Shown here: positions 25,028 through 35,064 of the stretch, one piece after another
Layout: the number at the start of each line of letters is the position of its first letter
Numbering within the stretch: position 1 is the first letter of the stretch
NCBI RefSeq assembly: GCF_005576615.1
Contig: NZ_CP040330.1
Coordinates: 372,001 to 436,000, forward strand
Reading direction: 5' to 3'
DNA: 64,000 nucleotides
Source: Natrinema versiforme
Lineage (GTDB): Archaea > Halobacteriota > Halobacteria > Halobacteriales > Natrialbaceae
Notes under the pieces: model-generated
The model's input: only the letters and a program-made list of their open reading frames with translations
Told to the model about the DNA's origin: nothing
Databases searched by the model: none
Program-made: the position numbers and the translations under genes

Positions 25028-25912
25028 GTGTTTCTGACGGCCGCCCGCGATATCTCGCTCCCCGACGATCTCGACTCTCCCGACACCGGCTTCCGGATAG
25101 GGATCGGCGTCTACCTCGCCGCGGTCCTGACCGGTGCGGCGCTCGTCGCCGGCGTCGCCCTGAATGCCTCGAGCGGCATCCTCGTTGCCACCGTCCCGAC
25201 GACCGTCTCGGTCGGACTCGTGGTCGGCAGCGCCCTCGCGTCGGAGGCCGACGGACTGCCCGAGCGTACGGGTCGCAGCCGCCGGATGACGGCCGCGTGG
25301 TTCGTTCCCGCGGTCGCGTTCGCCGGGTCCGCGCTCGCGGCGGTCTCTCTGCCGTCGATACCGACCGTGCTCGCGCTCGCGTGCGGTCTGGCGACGGCTG
25401 CCGCGCTGTTCGGCGCGGCCGTCGTCACCACGATGGCGCGGACGCGGTACGTGGCGGCGATCACCCCCGACGACCCGGTCGCGACCTGGCAGTGGCGCTC
25501 GCCAAACCGGGAGCTATGTCTGTACGCGATCGCCGTCGGCTACGTCGTGCTCGGTTTCGCCACTCGGGAACGCGGGATTCTCACTGCGCAGTGGTTCCTG
25601 TTCGGTCTGCTCTTTCTCGTCCAGGGACTCGAGGCGAGCGGACGGCTCGACCGGCTGGACGTAGAACTGGGCGGGACGCGGGCGGGCCGCGAACTCCGCG
25701 TCCACGAGGCGGGGCTGGTCGCCGCGGGGCCGATCGGAACGCGGTTGGTTCCCTGGACCGACATCGGGAGCGTGGCGCTAACCGACGAGGAACTTGTCCT
25801 CGAGCGACCGTGGTTCGACCTCCGGTGTGACTGCTCGGCGATCGACGACCCCGAGGGAGTACGCGCGGCGATCGAGCAGCGCCGGAACCGGGCACGCCTC
25901 GACTGCGCGTAA
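25028..25912 (+). CDS. Membrane protein with C-terminal PH-like domain
   Basis: The protein has 294 residues from a GTG start. About six hydrophobic segments occupy residues 25-205. The cytoplasmic C-terminus (from about 215) has the strand pattern of bacterial PH-like domains, with LRVHEAGLVAAGPIGTRLVPWTDIGSVALTDEELVLERPWFDLRC. The function is unknown. It is convergent with the ATP synthase operon (65 bases between stops), so it is not part of it. Confidence 0.72.
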   Translation: MFLTAARDISLPDDLDSPDTGFRIGIGVYLAAVLTGAALVAGVALNASSGILVATVPTTVSVGLVVGSALASEADGLPERTGRSRRMTAAWFVPAVAFAGSALAAVSLPSIPTVLALACGLATAAALFGAAVVTTMARTRYVAAITPDDPVATWQWRSPNRELCLYAIAVGYVVLGFATRERGILTAQWFLFGLLFLVQGLEASGRLDRLDVELGGTRAGRELRVHEAGLVAAGPIGTRLVPWTDIGSVALTDEELVLERPWFDLRCDCSAIDDPEGVRAAIEQRRNRARLDCA

Positions 25913-25977
25913 ACGACGGACGGGTCTCGAAAGAGCGCGCGACCCACGGCGAAAAAAGCGGCGTAGTCTCGAGGATT

Positions 25978-27393
25978 TTAGTCGGCCGTCACTTCTGCCG
26001 CTTCGGACTCGTCTTCGCGGTAGTGCTCCGCGATGAGTTCTTCGTCGATCCGGTTGAGTTCCGTCTTCGGCAGCGCCGACAGCAGGTCCCAGCCGAGCTC
26101 GAGCGTCTCGTCGATCGAGCGGTTGGTGTCGTACCCCTGCTGGACGAACTCTTCCTCGAAGCGGTCGGCGAAGTCGAGGAACTTGTTGTCCCGCTCGGAG
26201 AGCGCCTCGCGACCGACGATGTTCACGAGGTCGCGCAGGTCCTCACCCTCCGCGTAGGCGGCGTACATCTGGTCGGAGACGTCGCCGTGGTCCTCGCGGG
26301 TCAGGCCCTCGCCGATCCCGTCGTCCATCAGCCGGGAGAGGCTTGGCAGGACGTTGACCGGCGGCTCGATCCCCTGACTGTTGAGGTCCCGATCCATCAT
26401 GATCTGGCCCTCGGTGATGTAGCCGGTCAGGTCCGGAATCGGGTGCGTGTCGTCGTCGCCGGGCATCGTCAGGATCGGGATCTGCGTGACCGACCCTTCC
26501 TTGCCCTCGATACGACCGGCACGCTCGTAGAGCTGTGCCAGGTCCGTGTACATGTACCCGGGGTAGCCACGGCGGCCCGGAACCTCCTCACGTGCGGCAC
26601 CGATCTCTCGCAGCGCCTCACAGTAGTTGGTCATGTCGGTGAGGATGACCAGGACGTGGTAATCCTTCTCGAAGGCCAGATACTCGGCCGTGGTCAGCGC
26701 GAGTCGCGGCGTGACCTGCCGCTCGACTGCGGGGTCGTCCGCGAGGTTCATGAAGACGACCGACCGCTCGAGCGCGCCGGTGCGCTCGAAGTCGTCCATG
26801 AACTCGTTTGCCTCTTCGGCGGTGATCCCCATCGCACCGAAGATGACTGCGAACTCCGAGCCTTCCTCGTCGCCCGCTTCCTCTTCGGGCACCGTCGCCT
26901 GTCGAGCGATCTGCAGTGCGAGTTCGTTATGGGGCAGCCCCGAGCCGGAGAAGATCGGGAGCTTCTGGCCCCGGACCAGCGTGTTCATGCCGTCGATGGC
27001 GGAGACGCCGGTCTGGATGAACTCCTCTGGGTACTCCCGGGAGTAGGGGTTGATCGCTTCGCCGACGATGTCGTGTCGTTCGTCGGGGACGATCTCCGGG
27101 CCGCCGTCGATCGGGTTTCCGGAGCCGTCGAGCACCCGCCCGAGCAGATCCTCGGTGACGGGCATCTTCATCGTCTCGCCCAGGAAGCGAACGGAGGCGT
27201 TGCGGTCGATTCCGCCCGTTCCCTCGAACACCTGGATCGAGACGATTCCTTCGCTCGATTCCAGCACCTGGCCGCGCAGCGTCCGCCCGTCCTCGGTCTC
27301 GATCTCGACGATCTCGTCGTAACCGACCGGCTCGTCGACCTCGGCGAACACCAGCGGACCGCTGATTTCCGTGATAGTCTGGTACTCTTTCAT
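25978..27393 (-). CDS. atpB: A-type ATP synthase subunit B
   Basis: The 471-residue regulatory subunit alternates with A in the A3B3 head. It has the beta-barrel N-terminus ([16 protein letters not shown]), a degenerate P-loop region ([21 protein letters not shown]) in place of Walker A, and [24 protein letters not shown]. The start is 2 bases after the atpA stop codon (27396-27398), showing translational coupling. The ATG at 27393 gives the usual MKEYQTI N-terminus. It is the last gene of the operon here; atpD has moved away. Confidence 0.97.
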   Translation of the reverse strand: MKEYQTITEISGPLVFAEVDEPVGYDEIVEIETEDGRTLRGQVLESSEGIVSIQVFEGTGGIDRNASVRFLGETMKMPVTEDLLGRVLDGSGNPIDGGPEIVPDERHDIVGEAINPYSREYPEEFIQTGVSAIDGMNTLVRGQKLPIFSGSGLPHNELALQIARQATVPEEEAGDEEGSEFAVIFGAMGITAEEANEFMDDFERTGALERSVVFMNLADDPAVERQVTPRLALTTAEYLAFEKDYHVLVILTDMTNYCEALREIGAAREEVPGRRGYPGYMYTDLAQLYERAGRIEGKEGSVTQIPILTMPGDDDTHPIPDLTGYITEGQIMMDRDLNSQGIEPPVNVLPSLSRLMDDGIGEGLTREDHGDVSDQMYAAYAEGEDLRDLVNIVGREALSERDNKFLDFADRFEEEFVQQGYDTNRSIDETLELGWDLLSALPKTELNRIDEELIAEHYREDESEAAEVTAD

Positions 27394-27395
27394 TG

Positions 27396-29159
27396 TTAGT
27401 ACAGTGCGCGCAGTTGGTCTTCGAGGTCGCTTTCGATCTCGTCGATGAACTCGCCCCACTCTTCTGCCGTGCCCATCCGGTTGAGCCGCGGTGCGGCGTC
27501 GACGTCCTGAATCTCCTCGACCGGAACACCGGCCTCGAGCGCCTCGAAGGCCTCGTCGTTGAACGTCTTGATCGCACCGAGCATCCGGTAGGTCTTCTCG
27601 GGTTCGCAGTACGTGTCCACGTCGTGGAGCGCGTTCTGCTGGAGCCAGGCCTCACGGATGTAGCGTGCGACTTCCATGGTGAGCTGCTGGTCCTCCGGCA
27701 GCGCGTCCTTCCCGACGAGCTGAACGATCTCTTGGAGTTCGTCCTCCTCGTCGAGCACGTCGACCGCCCACTGGCGGACCGCCGACCAGTCGTCGGCGAC
27801 GTTGCTCTCCCACCACGGGTCGAGCTGGTCCTTGTACAGCGAGTAGGACTCGTTCCAGTTGATCGAGGGGAAGTGCCGACGTTCCGCGAGGTCGGCGTCC
27901 AGCGCCCAGAACGTCTTGACGATACGCAGCGTGTTCTGGGTAACTGGCTCGGAGAAGTCGCCGCCCGGCGGCGACACCGCGCCGACGACCGAAATCGACC
28001 CTTCGCCGCCGTTGATCAGCTGGAACTTGCCGGCGCGCTCGTAGAACTCCGAGAGCGCGGCGGCCAGATACGCGGGGTAGCCCTCTTCGCCGGGCATCTC
28101 CTCGAGCCGGCTCGAGATTTCCCGCATGGCCTCGGCCCACCGGGAGGTGGAGTCGGCCATCAGCGCGACGTCGTAGCCCATATCGCGGTAGTACTCCGCG
28201 ATCGTGATTCCCGTGTAGATACAGGACTCGCGGGCCGCGACGGGCATGTTCGATGTGTTGGCGATGAGGCAGGTCCGGGCCATCAGCGGGTTCCCGGTCT
28301 GGGGGTCCGGCAGTTCCGGGAAGTCCTCGATAACCTCGGTCATCTCGTTGCCGCGCTCGCCGCAGCCGATGTAGACGACGATGTCCGCGTCGGACCACTT
28401 GGCGAGTTGCTGCTGGGTGACGGTCTTCCCGGAGCCAAAGGGCCCGGGAATCGCCGCCGTCCCGCCCTTCGCGAGCGGGAAGAGGCCGTCCTGGACTCGC
28501 TGGCCCGTCACCAGCGGCTCGGTCGGCGTCTCCTTGTCACCGGCGGGACGGGCCTCTCGGACCGGCCACTCCTGGTGCATCTGGATCTCCTCGCCGCTGT
28601 CCAGTTCGGCGACCGTCTCCTCGACGGTGAACTCGCCGTGCTCGATCGACGTGACTTCGCCGCCCTCGTAGTCCGGGGGCACCATGACCTTGTGGTCGAT
28701 GGTGACGGTCTCTTCGACGACGCCGACGGCGTCGCCGGGTTCGACCGTGTCGCCCTCCTCGACGGTGGGTTCGAACTCCCACTTCTTCTCGAGGTCGATC
28801 CCGGGGGCGTCGACCCCGCGGTCGAGGAACGCCGTCCCCATCTTGTCCTCGAGGACGTCGAGCGGGCGCTGGACGCCGTCGTAGATGGAGTCCATCATGC
28901 CCGGTCCGAGGTCGACGCTCAGGGGCTCGCCCGTGTTCTGGACGGGCTCACCCGGGCTGACGCCGGAGGTTTCCTCGTAGACCTGAATCGTGGTCAGGTT
29001 CCCTTCGATCTCGATGACCTCGCCCATCAGTCCTTCGTCGCCGACGTAGACGACGTCGTTCATCCGGGCGTCGAGGTCCGTGGCGGTCACGACGGGACCA
29101 CTCACGCTGTCGATTACACCGTCTTCGTCGACGGATTCGATGTCTTCTGCCTGGCTCAT
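27396..29159 (-). CDS. atpA: A-type ATP synthase catalytic subunit A
   Basis: This 587-residue catalytic subunit makes ATP from ADP and phosphate. Walker A is GPFGSGKT, followed by [11 protein letters not shown]. The arginine-bearing [18 protein letters not shown] and the [18 protein letters not shown] block are conserved, and the non-homologous insert expected of A/V-type subunits is present at about 115-190. There is no intein, although archaeal atpA genes often carry one. It begins 3 bases after the atpF stop. Confidence 0.98.
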   Translation of the reverse strand: MSQAEDIESVDEDGVIDSVSGPVVTATDLDARMNDVVYVGDEGLMGEVIEIEGNLTTIQVYEETSGVSPGEPVQNTGEPLSVDLGPGMMDSIYDGVQRPLDVLEDKMGTAFLDRGVDAPGIDLEKKWEFEPTVEEGDTVEPGDAVGVVEETVTIDHKVMVPPDYEGGEVTSIEHGEFTVEETVAELDSGEEIQMHQEWPVREARPAGDKETPTEPLVTGQRVQDGLFPLAKGGTAAIPGPFGSGKTVTQQQLAKWSDADIVVYIGCGERGNEMTEVIEDFPELPDPQTGNPLMARTCLIANTSNMPVAARESCIYTGITIAEYYRDMGYDVALMADSTSRWAEAMREISSRLEEMPGEEGYPAYLAAALSEFYERAGKFQLINGGEGSISVVGAVSPPGGDFSEPVTQNTLRIVKTFWALDADLAERRHFPSINWNESYSLYKDQLDPWWESNVADDWSAVRQWAVDVLDEEDELQEIVQLVGKDALPEDQQLTMEVARYIREAWLQQNALHDVDTYCEPEKTYRMLGAIKTFNDEAFEALEAGVPVEEIQDVDAAPRLNRMGTAEEWGEFIDEIESDLEDQLRALY

Positions 29160-29162
29160 AGT

Positions 29163-29495
29163 TTAGCTGTCTTCGTCCTCTTCCATCAGGTCGATTCCGA
29201 TCGCGCGTTTGATCTGGTCGCGCAGTCCGCCACCACCGGTGCCGCTTCCGATCGTGACGACGACCGGCTCGACGCTCGTCTCGACCTCTTGGCGAACCGA
29301 CCGCGACAGGTACTCGAGGTCATCGTCGTGCATGACGACGATCCCGACGCCCTCGTCTTCGAGGGCCGCCGTCGCTGCGTCATCGAGGCGTTCGTCTTTC
29401 TCGTCGTCCGGGACGTTCTCGAACCGTCGCACTCCCGCGAGACGGAAGCCGGTCGTAAACTCCGGACTGCCGACGACTGCGATTTCCTGGCTCAT
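29163..29495 (-). CDS. atpF: A-type ATP synthase subunit F
   Basis: This 110-residue central-stalk subunit is a Rossmann-like domain (EIAVVGSPEFTTGFRLAGVRRF, GIVVMHDDDL) with a C-terminal helix (LRDQIKRAIGIDLM) that reaches the head. Its ATG overlaps the atpC stop by 4 bases, typical of a tightly coupled operon. Confidence 0.95.
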   Translation of the reverse strand: MSQEIAVVGSPEFTTGFRLAGVRRFENVPDDEKDERLDDAATAALEDEGVGIVVMHDDDLEYLSRSVRQEVETSVEPVVVTIGSGTGGGGLRDQIKRAIGIDLMEEDEDS

Positions 29496-30544
29496 AGGAT
29501 CACCAGCTCCTCTTCGATCTCGTTTTCGTCGAGTCCGACCTCGCGACCCCGCGCGATCGCGCGGATGTTCTCGACCTCGCGCTCTTTGGCGAGGATGAAC
29601 GACAGAACGGGCGATATCGAGGTCGGGTAGACACTCGAGAGTGTGTCCGCGTACTCGAGCAACGCAGCGTCTAGTGCGTGCTCGAACTGGATAAGGCTGT
29701 CAGCATCGCGCAGCCGATCCAGCGCTCCCGAGAGGCGGTCGCCGTAGCGTTTGTTGTCGGCGATGTGGTCGACGAGCGCGTCGTAATCGCCAACCAAGCG
29801 GTTCAGGTCCGACTCGTCGAACAACACGCCGCCGTCGATGTAGTAGGCGGCGGGGTCGAGATCGGCCCCGCTCCGCGCGAGGCGCAACGCGTTCCGCGCG
29901 TTCAGGAAGTCGATCTCGGCCTCGAGGAACTCGACGTACTTCGCTTCCGGCCCCTCTCGGGGTCGGCCGAGATCCTCGAGCAGGTTCTCGTAGAACGCGC
30001 GATCGAGCGCGTTCTCGAGGGGAACGAGCGCGCCGCTCTCTTCGAACTCCTCGTAGGCGTCTTCGAGCTGCTCGGCGAAGATCGTCCCCTCGAGGATCTC
30101 GATGACGTCCTCGATCGAGTCGACCTCGACCAGTCGGTCGATCGTGCCGTCGTCGAGTTCGCCCGCCCGAATGAGATCGGTGCTGATCTCCTCGGGATCG
30201 GAATCCGTATAGATTCCGCGGACGATCGTCTTCAGGTTCCAGACGTCGAACTTCCGGAGGTACCGAACGATGCGGTCGTAGAGCTGCCCTTCGGACCACT
30301 CGAGGAGGTCGTCGAAGTGCTTTGCGAGGTTGCGGTTCAGCGCGTACTCGATCAGATCGACGCCGGAAAACCGCGTTCCGAGCGCGTTGATCTCCCGTTC
30401 GTACTCCGTTTCCTCCATGAACCGCGCGATCTCGCTCGGCCCCATCCGGATCAGCTTGCGGTAGTCCTCGTCGGACAACATCGCCGCTCGACGCGAGCGG
30501 ACGCGAGCGTTCACGTACTCCGGATTCGAGGCTCCCGTACTCAT
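29492..30544 (-). CDS. atpC: A-type ATP synthase subunit C
   Basis: The 350-residue socket subunit (homologue of V-ATPase d) connects the central shaft to the c ring. It is all helical, with NPEYVNARVRSRRAAML at the start and VLSFILAKEREVENIRAIARG near the end, both hallmarks. It overlaps atpE and atpF by 4 bases each. Confidence 0.95.
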   Translation of the reverse strand: MSTGASNPEYVNARVRSRRAAMLSDEDYRKLIRMGPSEIARFMEETEYEREINALGTRFSGVDLIEYALNRNLAKHFDDLLEWSEGQLYDRIVRYLRKFDVWNLKTIVRGIYTDSDPEEISTDLIRAGELDDGTIDRLVEVDSIEDVIEILEGTIFAEQLEDAYEEFEESGALVPLENALDRAFYENLLEDLGRPREGPEAKYVEFLEAEIDFLNARNALRLARSGADLDPAAYYIDGGVLFDESDLNRLVGDYDALVDHIADNKRYGDRLSGALDRLRDADSLIQFEHALDAALLEYADTLSSVYPTSISPVLSFILAKEREVENIRAIARGREVGLDENEIEEELVIL

Positions 30545-31122
30545 TGCTCGAAGAGTCGATTACTGATCTCCTGAAGGTTGTCTTCCCAGACGTCCTCGAG
30601 CACCGAATCGAAGGTGTTGTTGACGCGGACGCGGGACGCCTCACTCTCGACGACGACGCCGCCGAGACAGTCGTAGTCACCGGCGTATTCGTAGCCGTCG
30701 TAGTCGGCGAGGATCGACTCGATCAGCTCCGCGTCGTCGGACCGACCGTAGACCACGACGTCGTCGCCCTCGTCGAACTCGACCGTCGCCGCCTCGAGCA
30801 GGTCGCGGGTGAGCTCCTCGCGGGTGTCTCCCTCGAGGGCGGCGAGCTCGTCCTCGACTGCCTCGCGGACTTCGGTGAGGACGTCACGTCGTGCCTCCAG
30901 GCGCTGCTGTTTCGCCTCCAGTTTCGCACTGGAGAGTCGCTGTTCGCGCAACTGCTCGATCTCGCGGTCGACGTCGGCTTCGGCGTCGGCGACGATCTCG
31001 TCTGCGTCCTCCTGGGCGGCCGATTCGATCTCTTCGGCGCGCGTTTCGCCCTCAGCGCGGATGTCCTCCGCACGCGCGTGAGCCTCTTCTCGAATGTCCT
31101 CAACGACTGTATCCAAACTCAT
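30541..31122 (-). CDS. atpE: A-type ATP synthase subunit E
   Basis: This 193-residue peripheral-stalk subunit has a long N-terminal charged coiled coil (about residues 1-95) with an ordered C-terminal domain (VVVESEASRVRVNNTFDSVLEDVWE). It pairs with AtpH to hold the head against rotation. The gap to atpK upstream is 26 bases. Confidence 0.95.
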   Translation of the reverse strand: MSLDTVVEDIREEAHARAEDIRAEGETRAEEIESAAQEDADEIVADAEADVDREIEQLREQRLSSAKLEAKQQRLEARRDVLTEVREAVEDELAALEGDTREELTRDLLEAATVEFDEGDDVVVYGRSDDAELIESILADYDGYEYAGDYDCLGGVVVESEASRVRVNNTFDSVLEDVWEDNLQEISNRLFEQ

Positions 31123-31148
31123 TGTAAGAAAGTTCGAAGGGAGACGCT

Positions 31149-31454
31149 TTAAGGTCCGACGAAGAGCGCGACCAGTGCGAAGATCACGAGCGTCTCGGGC
31201 AGGACCGTCAGTAGAATTCCGATACCCGGCGAGATGGAGTCCTCGGCGAGTGCGCCGACGACCGACGCGCCGATCGCTCGCTCTGCATACCCCGCACCGA
31301 TCGCCGCGAGACCGATACCCAGCGCCGCCGCCGCACCTCGCTCGATCATGGGACCGCCGTTACCGGCAGCAGCACCGCCCTCCTGTAGCGCGACCGCGTT
31401 CTCTGCGAAACTGTTCAGCGCGAATGCCATTTCGGGTAGAGCTTCGATTGTCAT
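31149..31454 (-). CDS. atpK: A-type ATP synthase proteolipid subunit K (c ring)
   Basis: This 101-residue ion-carrying subunit has two helices: GAAAALGIGLAAIGAGYAERAIGASVVGAL and ISPGIGILLTVLPETLVIFALVALFV. The ion-binding glutamate is in LPETLVIF. The N-terminal ~30 residues (MTIEALPEMAFALNSFAENAVALQ) look like a leader or extra segment; ATG 31431 is an alternative start. A 221-base gap with an internal TATA-like box (31511-31520) precedes it, so extra transcripts for this multi-copy subunit are likely. Confidence 0.95.
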   Translation of the reverse strand: MTIEALPEMAFALNSFAENAVALQEGGAAAGNGGPMIERGAAAALGIGLAAIGAGYAERAIGASVVGALAEDSISPGIGILLTVLPETLVIFALVALFVGP

Positions 31455-31510
31455 TTTGAGTTTTCCTCGTGGTTTTGCAACCGGACAGGTGGTACTACTC
31501 CCCAGCGTGT

Positions 31511-31520
31511 TCTTAAAACT
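31511..31520 (-). promoter_or_regulatory. Possible internal promoter before atpK
   Basis: AGTTTTAAGA on the minus strand, 57-66 bases before the atpK ATG at 31454. It would give a leader of about 35 bases and boost the c subunit over the rest of the operon. Confidence 0.45.
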
Positions 31521-31675
31521 TCCCAAACCAAACTGCCGATTTTGGCGGCCTAACCGTTAATGCGGGCAGTCCCAAGGTATTATCCTTTCGATACAATCGA
31601 CGAAATATGAGTCACACTATCGTGGTTGACGACCCTAGAACGACGCTCAACGAGACCGGAAGGTGACCGACGGCG

Positions 31676-33922
31676 TTAGTCCTCGTCGTCGGATCGAATC
31701 CCGCCGAAGGGTTCGAACTTCCGGCCACCGCCCTCGTAGAACCGATTAAAGAATTCGACGTACTCGAGGCGGATCCCCTGCAACCCGGCACTCGTAATGC
31801 CCAGCAGCAGGACGACGACGTGACCGACTACGAGGACGATCACGCCGATAATCGCCATCAGGATGCCGCCGTGGAGCAGACCGCCGAACATGACCTCGCT
31901 CACTTCGTGACCGTGGTAGGTCCCCTGCTCGAGCATGTGTTGGGGCGCGTGGCTGGTACCGAAGTGCCACTCCGCGCCGTGGTCGGTCTCGACGACGTAG
32001 ACCCCGAAGAACAGCATGTTGACGACGAACGCCATGCCTGCCTTCGCGAGGATGACCGCTGCGATCCGGAGATACGAGAGCACGTCTCCGAAGACGTTGA
32101 AACTCTCGAGGCACCCGATGATGATGCCGAGAGCACCGTAGTGTTTGACCTCGCCGTAGACCATCGTCACGAAGCCGATCACCATGAGCGGAAGTGCGAC
32201 GAATTGTCCGATCTCCGGAGTGAAGCCGGTGAAGCCGAGTTCGATCGCCGCGTCAGACCCGGTCCCGAACACTTCGAACAGGAAGTTCGGCTTCGCATCT
32301 CCAAAGTGGCGACTGAAGATCCAGGTCCAGAGACCGATCATGAGCAGTGCCCACGAGCCGTTCTCGAAGTAGGCATCTCCGACGCCGTGGTCGAGATCGT
32401 TAACGAAGCCGAAGATGTACCCGAGGGTGAGATGGGCCAGTCCGATGAAGACGCTCACCAGCAGCCACGTCTGGCTGAACTGCGAAAACGCGGGCTGGAT
32501 GCCCTTCCGCAGGGGAGGCCCATCGCTAAACAGGAGTTCGCCGAGAACGTGTAGTCCGAAGATCTCTCCATAAAGGATCCCGAACAGCATCGTGAACCCG
32601 CCGGCCCACATGCCGATCGCTCCCAGACTCCGGACGATGTCTTCGTCGAACCGACTGTACAACAGATAGCCGACACCGGTGTACAACATCCCGTACCCGA
32701 GGTCACCCAGCATGAAGCCGTAGAACGCCGGGAACGTCAACAGCAAGACGACAGTCGGGTCGAGTTCGCTGTACTTCGGGCGGTCGATCAGCCGGAGCAG
32801 GAACTCGAACGGTTTCGCGGGGCCGGTGTTGTCCTGGATAACCGGTGGTTCGTCGACCATCGTCACGATGTCGCCGCCGGCCGCGGTCGTGCCGCCGTCG
32901 GCGATCGCTTCTTGGGTCGCGACTTCGCGTTCTTCCTCTTCGGTCGTCTCCTCGGCACCGCCGGAGCCGCCGTGGTCGACGTCTTCCGTCCGCGTCGGAT
33001 ACCCCTCGTCGTTGTAGTCGGCGCGGACGAGTTCTTCGACTTCGACGCTGTCGCCGACCGCATCGTTCAGTGTCGCGACGAGCCGATCGTACTCCTCGGT
33101 CGGGAGCCAGCCCTCCGCGACGAACGCGTGGTCGGTCGTCGCAAACTGCAGCGGCGCTTCCGCCTGCTGAACCTCGATCGTCAGCTCCTCTTCGACGCGC
33201 AGGAGGAAGCCGGCTTCCGCCCGTTTGATCTCCTCGAGTTCCGCGTCGATCTCGTCGAGTTGGGACTCGAGGTCGCGCTTTCGACTCTCGAGGTCCGCGA
33301 CGTAGTCGTCGGGACTCTGGTCGGTGTCGGGCACCTCGTACCGGGTGAATTCGACGCCGACCAGCGCGTCGTCGATCGGGTTCTCGTCGGCGCTCTCGGC
33401 GGGCGCGGCGACGACCGCCACGACGTTGCCGCCGGTAAACGTCTCGAAGGCCCGAATGTCGTCCGAGGCGCTGACGGCTGCCTCGACCTCCTCGAGCGAG
33501 CCCTCACCGACGAGGACGGCGACCGTCTCGTAGCCCGACAGCAGATCGAGATCGATGCCCAGCTCCGCGAACGGAGCCACGCGATCGATCTTTTCGTTGA
33601 CCTGCCGCAGTTCGTCGTTGATCTCCGCGCGTCGGTCGTCGAGTTCGTTGATCCGCGTGCGGATCTCCTCGAGTCGCTGTTCCCAGCCGTCCTCGAGGGT
33701 CCCCGGATCCGCCTCGTCGGCCGAGAGATCAAGGGTGCTTTCGAGGGCGCGGACGGTCACCAGCTTCTCGGAGGCGTTCTCGGCCCCCTCGATGGGGTCG
33801 CCGTTGTCGAACCCCTCCCAGGAGCCGTCGTAGTCCGAGAGGTGGACCAAGCTCAGGTCGTGAACCGTCTCGATGACCGTGGGCATGACGCCCCGCGAGC
33901 CGGTCACCGAGACCTTGCTCAT
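31676..33922 (-). CDS. atpI: A-type ATP synthase subunit I (a subunit)
   Basis: This 748-residue membrane stator subunit forms the ion half-channels beside the c ring. The N-terminal half is cytoplasmic and dumbbell-shaped with coiled coils (LEEIRTRINELDDRRAEINDEL and KRDLESQLDEIDAELEE). From about 390 there are about eight membrane helices (VVLLLTFPAFYGFMLGDLGYG, DVLSYLRIAAVILAKAGMAFVVN and others); the RIAA arginine helix carries the essential Arg. An acidic insert with E/T repeats separates the halves. The start at 33922 is 4 bases after the atpH stop (33927-33929); an ATG at 33940 would overlap it. Confidence 0.95.
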   Translation of the reverse strand: MSKVSVTGSRGVMPTVIETVHDLSLVHLSDYDGSWEGFDNGDPIEGAENASEKLVTVRALESTLDLSADEADPGTLEDGWEQRLEEIRTRINELDDRRAEINDELRQVNEKIDRVAPFAELGIDLDLLSGYETVAVLVGEGSLEEVEAAVSASDDIRAFETFTGGNVVAVVAAPAESADENPIDDALVGVEFTRYEVPDTDQSPDDYVADLESRKRDLESQLDEIDAELEEIKRAEAGFLLRVEEELTIEVQQAEAPLQFATTDHAFVAEGWLPTEEYDRLVATLNDAVGDSVEVEELVRADYNDEGYPTRTEDVDHGGSGGAEETTEEEEREVATQEAIADGGTTAAGGDIVTMVDEPPVIQDNTGPAKPFEFLLRLIDRPKYSELDPTVVLLLTFPAFYGFMLGDLGYGMLYTGVGYLLYSRFDEDIVRSLGAIGMWAGGFTMLFGILYGEIFGLHVLGELLFSDGPPLRKGIQPAFSQFSQTWLLVSVFIGLAHLTLGYIFGFVNDLDHGVGDAYFENGSWALLMIGLWTWIFSRHFGDAKPNFLFEVFGTGSDAAIELGFTGFTPEIGQFVALPLMVIGFVTMVYGEVKHYGALGIIIGCLESFNVFGDVLSYLRIAAVILAKAGMAFVVNMLFFGVYVVETDHGAEWHFGTSHAPQHMLEQGTYHGHEVSEVMFGGLLHGGILMAIIGVIVLVVGHVVVLLLGITSAGLQGIRLEYVEFFNRFYEGGGRKFEPFGGIRSDDED

Positions 33923-33926
33923 CCGT

Positions 33927-34259
33927 TCAGGTCTGAGCATGGACGTCCTCCTGGAACAGTTCGACGACGTGAGCGGTCACTTCGTCGACCCGGTCTCGGG
34001 CGCGCTCGGCGAGTTCCTCGCGCTCCTGTTCACCTGCTTCGAGGACGCGCTCGCACTCCGCATCGATCTCTTCGCGAGCTTCCTCCAGACGGCGCTCCCT
34101 GATCTCTTGGGCCTCCTGTTCCGCTTCCGTGCGAATCTCCTCGGCGCGTTCCCGGGCCTCGGCTATTCGCTCGTCGCGGTCGTTTTCTGCCAATGCGACG
34201 ATCTCGTCGGCCTCCTCTTCCGCCGACTTAATTCGTTCGAGAACCTCTGGCCTCGGCAT
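33927..34259 (-). CDS. atpH: A-type ATP synthase subunit H
   Basis: This 110-residue peripheral-stalk subunit is almost entirely a charged coiled coil (RIKSAEEEADEIVALAENDRDERIAEAR-type heptads), partner of AtpE. It is the first gene of the operon atpHIKECFAB; a TATA-type TACCATATAC on the minus strand (34291-34300) drives it. Confidence 0.93.
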   Translation of the reverse strand: MPRPEVLERIKSAEEEADEIVALAENDRDERIAEARERAEEIRTEAEQEAQEIRERRLEEAREEIDAECERVLEAGEQEREELAERARDRVDEVTAHVVELFQEDVHAQT

Positions 34260-34290
34260 ATTCTAAGCAAGCGAACGTTTGCCAGAGCGC

Positions 34291-34300
34291 GTATATGGTA
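34291..34300 (-). promoter_or_regulatory. Promoter of the ATP synthase operon
   Basis: TACCATATAC on the minus strand, 32-41 bases before the atpH ATG. It is the main promoter for atpHIKECFAB. Confidence 0.55.
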
Positions 34301-34416
34301 GTTGCGAAAGTCCCTCAGCGCGTCGCGATCCGAACGACCGGTAATCCGTAATTACGTACGCCGGTATTCCGACCGGAACAGTAGACATATGCCGATTCGA
34401 CCGAAACGCGTCACTA

Positions 34417-35040
34417 ATGGGTATTCTCGAGAACAAGGACCGTGCTCGACTGTTCTATAAGTACCTCTCACGGGTCTACGATCAGGTGAACCCCTTCATC
34501 TGGACCGAGGAGATGCGAACCGAGGCCCTCTCCCTGCTCGACATCGAGGACGACATGACCGTCCTCGACGTCGGCTGTGGCACCGGATTCGCGACCGAAG
34601 GACTGCTCGAGCGCGTCGACGAGGTGTACGCCCTCGATCAGAGCGAACACCAACTCGAACAGGCCTACGACAAGTTCGGGAAGCGAGCCCCACCGGTCCA
34701 CTTCCACCGCGGCGACGCCGAGCGACTCCCGTTCGCGACGGACACGTTCGACGTCGTCTGGTCGTCGGGCTCGATCGAGTACTGGCCCAATCCCGTCCTC
34801 GCCCTTCGGGAGTTTCGCCGCGTCCTCAAACCCGGCGGACAGGTGCTCGTCGTCGGTCCGAACTACCCCGACAACGTCGTCAGCCAACTGCTCGCCGACT
34901 CGATCATGCTCTTCTACGACGAGTACGAGGCCGACCGGATGTTCAAAACCGCCGGCTTCGAAGACGTCAAGCACGCCTTCATGGGGCCGTCGTACGACCC
35001 CGAAGTCGCGATCACGACTATCGGTCGCGCGCCCGAATAG
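34417..35040 (+). CDS. SAM-dependent methyltransferase, quinone-methylase-like
   Basis: This 207-residue class I methyltransferase has SAM motif I as VLDVGCGTGFATEG, then GDAERLPFATDTFDVVWSSGSIEYW and the post-motif RVLKPGGQVLVVGP. The overall text, with NPFIWTEEMR near the start, is closest to plant/cyanobacterial MPBQ/MSBQ methyltransferases and UbiE/MenG enzymes, so methylation of a menaquinone-type ring is likely. The substrate is inferred only. GACATATGCC (34384-34393) may be its promoter; it is divergent from the ATP synthase operon. Confidence 0.85.
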   Translation: MGILENKDRARLFYKYLSRVYDQVNPFIWTEEMRTEALSLLDIEDDMTVLDVGCGTGFATEGLLERVDEVYALDQSEHQLEQAYDKFGKRAPPVHFHRGDAERLPFATDTFDVVWSSGSIEYWPNPVLALREFRRVLKPGGQVLVVGPNYPDNVVSQLLADSIMLFYDEYEADRMFKTAGFEDVKHAFMGPSYDPEVAITTIGRAPE

Positions 35041-35064
35041 TCGGACAGTCGGATTCGCCGGCTC

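Noticed and set aside
27393-29630. Open frame of 745 codons on the plus strand
   Set aside because: It lies exactly opposite atpA and atpF, whose protein motifs are unmistakable. High-GC haloarchaeal codon bias opens antisense frames.
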